Counted from the stretch's first letter, positions 43,335-52,074 are shown. The stretch: DNA of 64,000 bases from JAAZMI01 sp964603615 (GCA_964603615.1 CAZRVU010000003.1:1-64000), one strand, 5' to 3'. Program-made: numbers and translations. The notes: generated by a model not told the origin, from the letters alone.

Positions 43335-44705
43335 ATGGAAACGCGCAAAATTCTATTATCTGAAAAGGAAATTCCCCGGCAATGGTACAATATCCAGGCG
43401 GATATGCCCTCTCCTTTGCAGCCGCCTTTACATCCTTTGACCCAGAAGCTTGTGAGCCCGGATGATCTTTTACCGATTTTTCCTTTGAACCTGATTGAAC
43501 AGGAAGTTAGCACTATGCGGTGGATTGATATACCGGAAGAAATTTTGGAGAAGTTGTTGATCTGGCGGCCAACCCCAATGCAGAGAGCTACTGCACTGGA
43601 AAAATATTTACAAACACCGGCCAAAATATATTTCAAAAATGAAGGGGTAAGTCCCGCCGGTAGCCATAAGCCCAATACAGCTATCGCGCAGGCCTATTAT
43701 AATAAGGTTGCGGGGACAACGCGACTTACTACGGAAACCGGTGCCGGTCAGTGGGGTTGCGCTTTGAGCCTGGGCTGTTCTTTGTTTGGCTTGGAATGTA
43801 AAGTTTATATGGTGAGGGTAAGCTATGAACAAAAACCCTACCGTCGTTTAATGATGAAAACCTGGGGAGGCACTTGTGTTTCCAGTCCAAGCCAGGATAC
43901 TGAATTTGGACGCAGTGTTTTATCCAAAAACCCGGATATCCCTGGCAGTTTGGGCATTGCGATCAGTGAAGCGGTAGAGGATGCGGTTTCCTCTCAAAAC
44001 ACTAAATATTCACTGGGCAGCGTTTTAAATCATGTGATGCTTCATCAAACGATTGTAGGCCTGGAAGTGCAGAAACAATTTAAAAAGATTGAGGATTACC
44101 CGGATGTAGTCATTGGTTGTGTGGGTGGAGGGAGCAATTTCGCCGGGGTTTCTTTCCCTTATGTCCGGGATAAAATTTACGGGCGGGAGATTAAAATAAT
44201 TGCTGTGGAATCTACTGCCTGTCCCACGCTTACCCGGGGGCCTTTTGCTTATGATTATGGTGATACAGCGGCTAAAACCCCTCTTTTACCGATGTATACT
44301 TTGGGACATAATTTTATGCCAAAACCGATTCACGCTGGCGGCTTGAGGTATCATGGTATGGCTCCGCTGTTAAGCCAGCTAGTTCTGGACCGGTTAATCG
44401 AGGCGCGTGCCTATAATCAGCTACAGGCCTATGAGGCGGGTGTAATTTTTGCCCGGACGGAAGGGTTGATCTGCGCCCCGGAGACCAACCACGCTATTGC
44501 AGCCGTGATTGAGGAAGCAAAAAAAGCAAAAGAAGAGGGTCAACCGAAAACAATTCTATTTAACTTAAGTGGCCACGGGCTGCTCGATCTCTCCGGTTAT
44601 GATTCTTACCTGAATGGTGAACTGGTGGAATTTGAACTGCCGGACGATGAGATTCAGAGGTCCTTACGTGATCTATCTTCCTTCCCCCGGCCAGTTATCA
44701 AATGA
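43335..44705 (+). CDS. trpB: tryptophan synthase beta chain, TrpB2 type
   Basis: The 456-residue PLP enzyme is of the TrpB2 branch. It has the N-terminal extension and WRPTPMQRATALEKYL. The PLP lysine is K112 in PAGSHKPNTA, followed by TETGAGQWGCAL and, later, the phosphate-binding loop CVGGGSNFAG. TrpB2 converts indole plus serine to tryptophan, usually without tight coupling to TrpA. No other trp gene is in the window. ATG 43335 follows AAGGAGGAAGAAAG. It is controlled by the Trp T-box and followed by a terminator, so it is a single-gene unit that may salvage indole. Confidence 0.95.
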   Translation: METRKILLSEKEIPRQWYNIQADMPSPLQPPLHPLTQKLVSPDDLLPIFPLNLIEQEVSTMRWIDIPEEILEKLLIWRPTPMQRATALEKYLQTPAKIYFKNEGVSPAGSHKPNTAIAQAYYNKVAGTTRLTTETGAGQWGCALSLGCSLFGLECKVYMVRVSYEQKPYRRLMMKTWGGTCVSSPSQDTEFGRSVLSKNPDIPGSLGIAISEAVEDAVSSQNTKYSLGSVLNHVMLHQTIVGLEVQKQFKKIEDYPDVVIGCVGGGSNFAGVSFPYVRDKIYGREIKIIAVESTACPTLTRGPFAYDYGDTAAKTPLLPMYTLGHNFMPKPIHAGGLRYHGMAPLLSQLVLDRLIEARAYNQLQAYEAGVIFARTEGLICAPETNHAIAAVIEEAKKAKEEGQPKTILFNLSGHGLLDLSGYDSYLNGELVEFELPDDEIQRSLRDLSSFPRPVIK

Positions 44706-44783
44706 AGGTCATTCTTGAAAACCTTTTTTCAGGAATATAATCCTGGTAAGAAGGATTGTTTAGGAAAACCAAATCAGGAACAA

Positions 44784-44836
44784 AGAGGCTCCGTTCCCCA
44801 CAAGGGGGCATGAACAATGCAGGAACGGGGCCTTTT
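44784..44836 (+). terminator. intrinsic terminator after trpB
   Basis: AGGCTCCGTTCC pairs with GGAACGGGGCCT around a 24-base loop and is followed by TTTTTC. It separates trpB from the hisG-like gene. Confidence 0.85.
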
Positions 44837-44943
44837 TCTAGGTCACCGGTTGGCCCTAATAATCCCTCCGGTTGTTGTTTAAGGGTAGTAATGTTGATAT
44901 AATGGCTGAAGGTAAATTTTATGCAGGGAGAAGGATAGAAAAT

Positions 44944-45816
44944 ATGGATAAGCTAAAATTGGGGTTGCCGGCAGGAAGTTTGCAGAAAACAACGATCGAG
45001 ATCTTTAAAAAGGCGGGGTTCAACATTTATCTCAACGAACGTTCTTATTTCCCGTACGTTGACGATGAAGAAATCGAGGTGATCTTGATCCGGGCGCAAG
45101 AAATTCCCCGTTATGTGGAGGGAAAGGTTCTTGACGCGGGTATTTCTGGAAAAGATTGGATTGCTGAAACGGAAGCGGATGTTTTGGAAGTGGCAGAGTT
45201 AACCTATTCGCGGCAGGGGTTAAAACCGATTAAGCTAGTCCTGGCCGTGCCTAATGACGCATCAATCTACAGTGTCCACGATCTTCAGGGCAAAAAAATT
45301 GCCACCGAACTTGTCAACGTTACCAAAAAATTTTTGCAGCAGCACAATGTGCAGGCTGCAGTGGAATTTTCTTGGGGTGCCACCGAAGTTAAACCTCCTA
45401 TTTTAGTTGATGCCATTGCGGAGTTAACAGAAACAGGCCGTTCCCTTAGAGCCAATAATTTACGCATTGTTGAAACTATTTTAAAATCTACTCCCCGTTT
45501 TATTGTCAACAAAGAAAGTTGGAAGATAGAGTGGAAAAGAAATAAAATTGAACAGATTATCACTTTAATTAAGGGCGCGTTGTTAGCAGAGAAAAAAGTA
45601 GGGTTAAAGCTAAATGTAAGCCTGGAAGATCTGCCCAAAGTACTTGCTTTGCTGCCTGCTTTGCGTAAGCCAACTATTTCTTCGCTATATGATGAAGAGT
45701 GGGTGGCTGTAGAGACCGTGATCGATGAAAAAATAGTCAGGGATCTGGTTTACAAATTGAAGGAGGCAGGGGCCGAAGGGATTATCGAATATCCGTTGAA
45801 TAAAATAATTCCCTAA
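44944..45816 (+). CDS. hisG: ATP phosphoribosyltransferase, HisG long form
   Basis: This 290-residue protein has the HisG catalytic fold (KLGLPAGSLQKTTIEIFKKA, VLDAGISGKDWIAE, KIATELVNVTKKFL, then ILVDAIAELTETGRSLRANN for PRPP). A C-terminal ACT-like regulatory domain follows from about residue 215 (ending KEAGAEGIIEYPLNKIIP). Long HisG forms are feedback-inhibited by histidine and need no HisZ. The first step of histidine synthesis is its role, but no other his gene is near. ATG 44944 follows GGGAGAAGGA; the frame is open back to 44872 without a site. Element A begins 8 bases after the stop. Whether it is the only hisG in the genome is unknown. Confidence 0.9.
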   Translation: MDKLKLGLPAGSLQKTTIEIFKKAGFNIYLNERSYFPYVDDEEIEVILIRAQEIPRYVEGKVLDAGISGKDWIAETEADVLEVAELTYSRQGLKPIKLVLAVPNDASIYSVHDLQGKKIATELVNVTKKFLQQHNVQAAVEFSWGATEVKPPILVDAIAELTETGRSLRANNLRIVETILKSTPRFIVNKESWKIEWKRNKIEQIITLIKGALLAEKKVGLKLNVSLEDLPKVLALLPALRKPTISSLYDEEWVAVETVIDEKIVRDLVYKLKEAGAEGIIEYPLNKIIP

Positions 45817-45823
45817 ACAGGGG

Positions 45824-46029
45824 GTGGCGGTGGTTGTGGCTAGCTCCAAGTTTCGCTCAGAGAGTTCTACGGTTTAGCTCCGGCTTGCGAAGACCTACCC
45901 GGCCAAGCGGCCCTCCATGGCCGCACGGCCGGCTGCCGGCGTCCTGCCGGCAGGGTCATCTTCAGCCTGCGCTTCGCCGTGAACTCTTTGCTTCGCTGCA
46001 CAAGTCGCTGTGCCACAATCTTCCGCCAC
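45824..46029. repeat. repeat element A, right copy (206 nt, multi-hairpin)
   Basis: Same length and orientation as 42060-42265. The ends are GTGGCGGTGGTTGTGGC and CACAATCTTCCGCCAC. The central stem is CCGGCC (45899)...GGCCGG (45927) enclosing GCGGCC/GGCCGC. The hairpin GCCGGC-GTCCT-GCCGGC is unchanged. Where the two copies differ in the central stems the changes are on both arms, so pairing is kept. Confidence 0.9.
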
Positions 46030-46033
46030 CCAA

Positions 46034-46141
46034 TAATAGTAAACCAAAAAACTATGAGACAGATGGATGCAACGGGAACCGTCCCCAAAGTGTATAGTAA
46101 ACCAAAAAACTATGAGACAGATGGATGCAGCGGGAACAGTT
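46034..46141. repeat. tandem pair of REP-like units
   Basis: Two units start AGTAAACCAAAAAACTATGA and continue through GACAGATGGATGCA to the GGGAAC core, at 46035 and 46097. A third unit is at 46424-46475. The end of the third folds on itself as GATGCA...TGCATC around GGAACCGTCCCC. The core resembles that at 8359 and 42029. Confidence 0.85.
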
Positions 46142-46189
46142 CTTGCTGCACAAGTTGCTGTGCCACAATCTTCCGCCACCCAATAATGA

Positions 46190-46414
46190 TTCCACTGCAA
46201 AAATTACATTCTGCTGCATAAAACGAAATTTGCTTGGGCGGGAGCTGTAAAAATCAGCCCATGAAGACGCCACAATTTTGAAGCAAAAATGGCAGGACGC
46301 CATTTTTAGGGCCTTTTGAAGAGGACGTTCAATTGGCCCGGGCGAAAAATTGTCAGTCGAAGGGATGCTGATTTCAGCGCACGCCTTGCAAATAGAGTTT
46401 ATGCAATAGAATCA
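46190..46414 (+). repeat. dispersed repeat module B, right copy
   Basis: Nearly identical to 42561-42789, in the same orientation, with the same internal hairpin AAAAATGGC-AGGAC-GCCATTTTT. The end reads ATGCAATAGAATCA, closer to the inverted fragment at 63666 than the left copy is. Confidence 0.9.
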
Positions 46415-46423
46415 ACAATAGTA

Positions 46424-46475
46424 AACCAAAAAACTATGAGACAGATGGATGCAGCAGGAACCGTCCCCGTTGCAT
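46424..46475. repeat. REP-like unit, third copy
   Basis: It starts AGTAAACCAAAAAACTATGA and ends GGAACCGTCCCCGTTGCATC. The last 29 bases form an imperfect palindrome. It lies just before the leader of the sigma-54 activator gene. Confidence 0.8.
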
Positions 46476-46669
46476 CTTTTATTTTATTTTATGGTAAAAG
46501 ATGTAGTTATTTTCACAAAAGTTAATTAATTGTTGACAAGCAGGATTTTTGATCGGCCATGCCGAATTTAAAAAATGGACTTAACAATGATTAAAGACTC
46601 CATCGATAAAAAATGTTGATTTACTTAACAATAAAAAGAAATACCTTTTTCAAAGGGGCTTTATTGTTC

Positions 46670-48610
46670 ATGGATCAAACCCGCATTGTAATGATTTCAC
46701 CTCTTCCCGAACTGACCAGGCTTGCCCGCCAGATTTTACGGGATTTGGGTTTTAAAATGAGTATAGCAGAAGCCTTTCTAGATAAAGGAATAGAGCTAGG
46801 TAAAAGATTTGAACAATCTGGTGCGGAGGTTGTTATTAGCCGGGGTCCGACAGGGATACTTTTAAAAAAGGAACTGTCTATCCCGGTTATTTTAATTCAA
46901 ATTACCAGTTTTGATATTATCCAGGCCTTAAACCGGGCAAAAGGATATAATCGGGAGATAGCTTACTTCGATTATGTCAAGCAGCAAGGAGTTTATGATT
47001 TTAAGGGTATTATGGAGATTCTAGCACTGGATAATTTGAAATTATATTTTTACCATAATGCCAGGGAGTTAGAAGAGCAGATCAAAGATGCCCGTGAAAA
47101 AGGCATTGGAGTGGTGGTGGCTTCCGGTATTTGTGTTATTCGCCAGGCCCAGGAACAGGGCATGGAGGGCGTAATGATCTTTTCTTCGCGCGAGGCCGTT
47201 ATCGATGCTTTGGAGCGGGCCAAAGATATAATATTTATCCAGAAAAAGGACCGGGAAAAAGCGGAATTTTTAAAGACAATTATTGATCATACTTACGATG
47301 GAGTTATTGCCATTAATAATAAAAACACCTTTACTCATTTTAATCCCGCGGCGGAACAAGCTTTTAAGGTTTCAGCAGATACGATCATCGGGAAAAAGGT
47401 TGAAGGTATTACTATCCCTTTGGTCAAAAACCTGTTTCTAAATTCCAAGCCGGCCAAAGGGGAGGTCCAAAACATAGGTGAGAAACAGATTGTATTTAAC
47501 CGTGTCCCCATAAAAATGGATGGAGATCCCCTGGGGGCGCTGGTTACTTTTCAAAGCGTGGATAAAATACAAAACATGGAGGTTACTATTCGTAAAAAGC
47601 TTCATGCTGGTGGTTTGGTTTCAAATTATACTTTTGATGATCTCATTGGTTCTTCCAAGGAATTCAGGAAAACTGTTGCCCGTGCTAAAAAGTATGCCCA
47701 GGCCGATGCCCCTTTGTTGCTTACCGGGGAAAGTGGCACCGGGAAAAAACTTTTTGCCCACAGTATTCATGCTGACAGTTCACGCCGTGGAGGCCCCTTC
47801 GTCGAACTTAATTGTGCCAGCATACCCAAGGATCTATTGGAAGGCGAGCTGTTTGGTTATGAGGAAGGAGTTTTTACTGGTGCACGAAGAGGTGAAAAGC
47901 AGGGGTTGTTTGAATTGGCACATGGAGGCACAGTTTTATTGGATGAAATTGCCGAGCTTCCCCTCCCCTTGCAGTCTAAGTTATTGCGTTTCCTGCAGGG
48001 AAAAGCTGTTCGCCGGGTTGGCGGGGAAAGGGTTATCCCTGTTGACGTCCGTGTGATTGCTGTAACTAGCCGTTTTTTACCTGAAGAAATCAAGAAAGGG
48101 AACTTTCTCGAAGATCTGTATTTCCGCCTGGGCGTTTTGAATTTGCAGATTCCTTCATTAAGGAACAGGAAAAGTGATATTCCTCTTTTGGTAGAATACT
48201 TTACCCGTAAATTTCGAGCCAATGACAATTATACAGAAAAATATCCCAGTTCGGTATTCCGCTTTCTTGGTGAATATGACTGGCCCGGCAATGTGCGTGA
48301 GCTGGAAAGCTTTATTGAACAATATGTAATACTTTCCGAAGGGAGTAAAGACAATTTTCGTTTAATGGAAGAGCTGTTAGAGGAACTCTACCTTTTCCGG
48401 GAGGATTCCAGTATTGTCGGGGAAAATGCGCAGGATTTTCTTACGGTGAAGATCGGGACCCTGGAAGAAATGGAACGGGAAATAATTGAGAAACTTTACC
48501 GCCAAACAGAGTTGGATAAAAAGAGCCTGGCTAGCTGTTTAGGGATCAGCAGGACCACATTATGGAAAAAGTTAAAGGCCTTAGAGGAAGATGGCAGGCT
48601 GACCGTCTAG
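46670..48610 (+). CDS. PrpR-type sigma-54-dependent transcriptional activator
   Basis: This 646-residue regulator has a PropR N-terminal sensor domain (about 1-180), a PAS domain (about 195-305, FLKTIIDHTYDGVIAINNKN), an AAA+ sigma-54 interaction domain (about 325-560) and a Fis-type helix-turn-helix (SLASCLGISRTTLWKKLKAL). Walker A is GESGTGKK near 352. The loop contacting sigma-54, normally GAFTGA, reads GVFTGA near 400. Walker B is GTVLLDEIAEL. ATG 46670 is preferred over 46613 because AAAGGGG precedes it. It probably controls the acyl-CoA genes that follow, sensing a small organic acid or acyl-CoA; no -24/-12 promoter is visible in this region. Confidence 0.9.
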   Translation: MDQTRIVMISPLPELTRLARQILRDLGFKMSIAEAFLDKGIELGKRFEQSGAEVVISRGPTGILLKKELSIPVILIQITSFDIIQALNRAKGYNREIAYFDYVKQQGVYDFKGIMEILALDNLKLYFYHNARELEEQIKDAREKGIGVVVASGICVIRQAQEQGMEGVMIFSSREAVIDALERAKDIIFIQKKDREKAEFLKTIIDHTYDGVIAINNKNTFTHFNPAAEQAFKVSADTIIGKKVEGITIPLVKNLFLNSKPAKGEVQNIGEKQIVFNRVPIKMDGDPLGALVTFQSVDKIQNMEVTIRKKLHAGGLVSNYTFDDLIGSSKEFRKTVARAKKYAQADAPLLLTGESGTGKKLFAHSIHADSSRRGGPFVELNCASIPKDLLEGELFGYEEGVFTGARRGEKQGLFELAHGGTVLLDEIAELPLPLQSKLLRFLQGKAVRRVGGERVIPVDVRVIAVTSRFLPEEIKKGNFLEDLYFRLGVLNLQIPSLRNRKSDIPLLVEYFTRKFRANDNYTEKYPSSVFRFLGEYDWPGNVRELESFIEQYVILSEGSKDNFRLMEELLEELYLFREDSSIVGENAQDFLTVKIGTLEEMEREIIEKLYRQTELDKKSLASCLGISRTTLWKKLKALEEDGRLTV

Positions 48611-48780
48611 TAAAAACCATGTTTTTTTAAAAACATAAAACTCAACGCTGATTTTATTAACGTGGGGTGATGCGATCGCAAAAATAATTTTATGGGAAAT
48701 GTAGTTCTTACTGGGGGTTAGGTATTTTTTACGGGATCAATTTTGAAAAGGAGGGATTCCCGGATAGACCGGGGAAGGTT

Positions 48781-49968
48781 ATGAGCAATCCAGTAATAGT
48801 TGGTGCGGTACGGACGATTGCAGGGAGATTCGGAGGAAGCTTGAGCAGTCTTAGCGCTGCCGATTTGGGAGCGGCTGTAGTAAAGGGAGTAGTGGAGAGG
48901 GCGGGGATTGCCCCCGAGGATGTGGACCAGCTAATCTTTGGTTGTGGATGGCAGGCCGGGCTTGGGCCCAACGTAGCCCGTATTTGCGCCGTCAAGGGTG
49001 GTTTACCGGTATCGACGCCGGCCTATACGGTTAATATCCGTTGCGTTTCTAGTTTACAAGCAGTGGCCGATGCTTGCATGCATATCACCAGTGGGATTGC
49101 TGATATAGTGATCGCCGGTGGTACGGAATCCGGTTCAAATGTTCCCTTTATTAATCAACATGCACGCTGGGGAGCGCGGATGTGGGATTTCACGGTCTAT
49201 GATGATTTACATTTAGACGGATTTATGTGCAAGCTGGCAGGGATGCTCATGGGTAATACGGCGGAGCTATTGTCAGAAAAATATTCCATTGACAGGAAAG
49301 AACAGGATGAATTTGCTCTCACTAGCCACCAGAAAGCGGCAAAAGCATCTGCAGAGGGTAAATTTGATGCAGAAATTTTACCGGTTGAAGTAAAGGTAAA
49401 GAAAAAAGGCATGGTAACAGTAGATAAGGAAGAAATTCCCCGTGCCGATGCTTCGCTGGAAAAAATGCTTAAATTACCTCCAGTGTTTAAAAAAGACGGC
49501 GGGACGGTAACTGCCGGAAACAGTTGTGCACTCAGTGACTGTGCTTCCGCTGTGGTCATTATGTCGGAAGAAAAAGCCAAGGCGATGGGGTTGACACCTT
49601 TGGCCAGAATACGGGGTTTTGGTGTAGCCGGGGTAGATCCTAAATATATGGGTATTGGCCCGGTAGCCGCTACGCCGATTGCATTGAAAAGGGCAGGTTT
49701 AACCATTGGCGATATCGATTTAATCGAATTGAACGAAGCATTTGCGGTCCAGTACCTGGCTTGTGAAAGAGATTTAAAATTAGATCGGGAAAAAGTAAAC
49801 GTTCACGGCGGGGCCATTGCCCTGGGGCACCCCGTAGGGGCTACTGGCACCAAGCTCGTTTGCACTAACCTCAATACTTTGAAAATGTACGATAAAACTC
49901 TGGGCTTGATTACTGCTTGTGTCGGCGGCGGGCAAGGTTTTGCCCTCGTGCTGGAAAGGTTAAGCTAA
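48781..49968 (+). CDS. thl: acetyl-CoA acetyltransferase (thiolase)
   Basis: The 395-residue thiolase has the nucleophilic cysteine near residue 89 in NIRCVSSLQAV, the catalytic histidine near 349 in GGAIALGHPVGATG and the second cysteine near 379 in ACVGGGQGFALVL. It condenses or cleaves acetoacetyl-CoA or 3-ketoacyl-CoA. The first gene of a four-gene set matching butyryl-CoA metabolism. Sequence around the first cysteine differs slightly from the common CGSG, which may reflect subfamily. A GGGGAAGG site lies very near the ATG; the stronger AAGGAGGG is about 30 bases upstream. Confidence 0.93.
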   Translation: MSNPVIVGAVRTIAGRFGGSLSSLSAADLGAAVVKGVVERAGIAPEDVDQLIFGCGWQAGLGPNVARICAVKGGLPVSTPAYTVNIRCVSSLQAVADACMHITSGIADIVIAGGTESGSNVPFINQHARWGARMWDFTVYDDLHLDGFMCKLAGMLMGNTAELLSEKYSIDRKEQDEFALTSHQKAAKASAEGKFDAEILPVEVKVKKKGMVTVDKEEIPRADASLEKMLKLPPVFKKDGGTVTAGNSCALSDCASAVVIMSEEKAKAMGLTPLARIRGFGVAGVDPKYMGIGPVAATPIALKRAGLTIGDIDLIELNEAFAVQYLACERDLKLDREKVNVHGGAIALGHPVGATGTKLVCTNLNTLKMYDKTLGLITACVGGGQGFALVLERLS

Positions 49969-50001
49969 TCATTAGATTATTTGAGAGGAGGACAAAAAGT
50001 A

Positions 50002-50886
50002 ATGAAGATTAAAAAAGGTTTTGTGCTCGGGGCGGGTATTATGGGCACAGGAATTGCTCACCTTATGGCCCAAAAAGGTGTAGAAGCTATTTTGGTGGAC
50101 ATTGATGATGCTATTTTAAAAAGCAGCATTGCTAATATCGAAAAAATTCTAAATAAGCGCGTGGAAAAAGGCAAAATGACTGCCGATGAGGTTAAAGATC
50201 TGCTTGGCAGGATCACTACGACGACAGACATGAAGGCTGCTGCGGAGGCTGATTTTGTTATTGAGGCTGTAATTGAAGATGTAGGGCTAAAACAGAAGCT
50301 TTTTGCACAGTTGGAAGAGGCGGCAAAGCCGGACGCAGTGCTGGCCACGAATACTACAGCCTGCTCGATTTCAGAAATTGCTTCTGCACTCAAGGATCCC
50401 AGTCGCTTAGTTGGTATGCACTTTTTCAACCCGGCGGTAGTGATGAGGTTGGTGGAGATCATGCCGGGCCTGGCCACGGATCCGAAAATTGTGGAAACAA
50501 CGAGAGAATTTGCTGACTTCTTGGGCAAAGAGCCGGTCGTCACCGCCAAAGAAGGTATTGCCGGTGTAGCCAGCCGGGTATTGGCTGCGCTGCTCAACGA
50601 AGCGGTCTGGGTGCTGGAAGAAGGTATCTGCAGTGCTGCTGATATCGATAAGGCCATGAAAATGGGCTCCAACCACCCCATGGGCCCGTTGACCCTAATT
50701 GACTTGATCGGTATTGATACTCATTTAGCCAAGACGAGGACTCTTTATGCCAAATTGGGGGATGCACGTTATCGTCCTTGCTACCTCCTGGAAAAAATGG
50801 TGCATGCGGGTTATCTGGGACGTAAGAGCGGGAAAGGATTCTACGATTACTCCCAGGATCCCCCGGTACCAACGGTTTTAAAGTAA
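50002..50886 (+). CDS. hbd: 3-hydroxybutyryl-CoA dehydrogenase
   Basis: The 294-residue enzyme starts with the NAD-binding Rossmann motif GAGIMGTGIAHLMAQKG. It then has ATNTTACSISEIA, GMHFFNPAVVMRLVEIMPG, the catalytic histidine within that run, and a C-terminal helical domain ending GRKSGKGFYDYS. It interconverts acetoacetyl-CoA and 3-hydroxybutyryl-CoA. ATG 50002 follows GAGGAGGAC. It is located between thiolase and acyl-CoA dehydrogenase with short gaps, so the set is one operon. Confidence 0.94.
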   Translation: MKIKKGFVLGAGIMGTGIAHLMAQKGVEAILVDIDDAILKSSIANIEKILNKRVEKGKMTADEVKDLLGRITTTTDMKAAAEADFVIEAVIEDVGLKQKLFAQLEEAAKPDAVLATNTTACSISEIASALKDPSRLVGMHFFNPAVVMRLVEIMPGLATDPKIVETTREFADFLGKEPVVTAKEGIAGVASRVLAALLNEAVWVLEEGICSAADIDKAMKMGSNHPMGPLTLIDLIGIDTHLAKTRTLYAKLGDARYRPCYLLEKMVHAGYLGRKSGKGFYDYSQDPPVPTVLK

Positions 50887-50922
50887 CTCAAACATAAAAG
50901 TAAAATAATGGAGGTGCCATGG

Positions 50923-52074
50923 ATGAATTTTGATCTGAACGAGGAACAATTAGCTGTTCAGAAAATGGTACGTGATTTTGTGGCTAATGAAATTACCCCT
51001 AATGCCAAAGAATGGGATATCAATGAAACATTTCCGATGGATGTCTGGAGAAAAATGGGCGAGCTGGGGATTGTCGGTACATCTATTCCCGAGGATTACG
51101 AAGGCAGCGGTATGGATTTTATTTCTCACGCTATCGTTGCCGAAGAATTAGGTTATGGTTGTAGCTCTATGCGGGGCAGTTATTCCGTAAATATCTCCCT
51201 GGTAGCCAAGACTATTTTGCGGTGGGGCACCGAGGAACAGATTAAGAAATATGTTCCCAAAATAGCCCTGGGCGAAATCTTTGGCTGCTATGGTCTGACT
51301 GAGCCCGACTCTGGTAGTGATGCCGCTGCCATGAAGAGCACCGCCGAGCAGGATGGAGATCACTATATCTTAAATGGTAATAAAATGTGGATTACCCACT
51401 CCGATCAGTCGGAGGTATCTATCATCTTTGCTAAAACAGATAAAGAGGCTGGTGCCCGCGGCATTACCGCTTTCCTCGTGGACAAAGGCACCCCTGGTTT
51501 TACTCCCCAGCCAATCCACGAAAAAATCGGCTTGCGCTCCCAGAATACCGGGGAAATTAATATGGACAATGTCCGTGTGCACAAGGATACTGTCCTTGGC
51601 CCGATCGGTAAGGGTTTTGCCGTGGCCATGTCTGCGCTGGACAATGCCCGCTTTACTGTAGCGGCCGGCTGCGTGGGAACTGCCCAGGCGGCGCTGGATA
51701 TTGCTAAGGAGTATGCCAAAGAAAGAGTCCAGTTTGGCAAACCCATTGCTACAAAACAATTGGTGCAACAGTTGATTGCCAATGCTGCACTAGATATTGA
51801 GATGGGCCGGCTACTGGTCTATCGTGCCGGGTTCCTCAAAAACAAAGATGTGCGCAATACGCGCGAAACCTGTATGGCCAAGTACTTCTGTGGTGAAATG
51901 GTGAACCGGGTTACCTACGATATGATGCAGGTGCTGGGCGGTTACAGTTTCTCCGGGGAATATCCCTTGGAAAGGATGTATCGCGATTCTCGCATCAATA
52001 CGCTCTATGAAGGAACCTCTCAAATCCAGCAACTGATTATCGGCAACGCCGAGCTTGGCATGCCGGCATTTTAA
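50923..52074 (+). CDS. acyl-CoA dehydrogenase (short-chain, butyryl type)
   Basis: This 383-residue flavoprotein contains FGCYGLTEPDSGSDAAAM and KMWITHSDQSE (FAD contacts). The C-terminal catalytic base is in LYEGTSQIQQLIIGN, the glutamate used by short- and medium-chain enzymes. It oxidises butyryl-CoA or a similar acyl-CoA with electrons passing to an electron-transfer flavoprotein, which is not encoded here. ATG 50923 follows GGAGGTG; the ATG at 50908 starts within that site. In a bifurcating system the same family can act in the reductive direction. Confidence 0.93.
   Translation: MNFDLNEEQLAVQKMVRDFVANEITPNAKEWDINETFPMDVWRKMGELGIVGTSIPEDYEGSGMDFISHAIVAEELGYGCSSMRGSYSVNISLVAKTILRWGTEEQIKKYVPKIALGEIFGCYGLTEPDSGSDAAAMKSTAEQDGDHYILNGNKMWITHSDQSEVSIIFAKTDKEAGARGITAFLVDKGTPGFTPQPIHEKIGLRSQNTGEINMDNVRVHKDTVLGPIGKGFAVAMSALDNARFTVAAGCVGTAQAALDIAKEYAKERVQFGKPIATKQLVQQLIANAALDIEMGRLLVYRAGFLKNKDVRNTRETCMAKYFCGEMVNRVTYDMMQVLGGYSFSGEYPLERMYRDSRINTLYEGTSQIQQLIIGNAELGMPAF

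Noticed and set aside
42000..46500. CRISPR array or prophage remnant as explanation of the repeats
   Set aside because: Repeats are long, few and irregularly spaced, with no spacers of equal size, no cas genes and no phage genes nearby.
48611..48780. Sigma-54 promoter upstream of the thiolase gene
   Set aside because: No GG-N10-GC pair with the TGGCAC/TTGC context is present. Only a short AT hairpin and the ribosome site can be seen.
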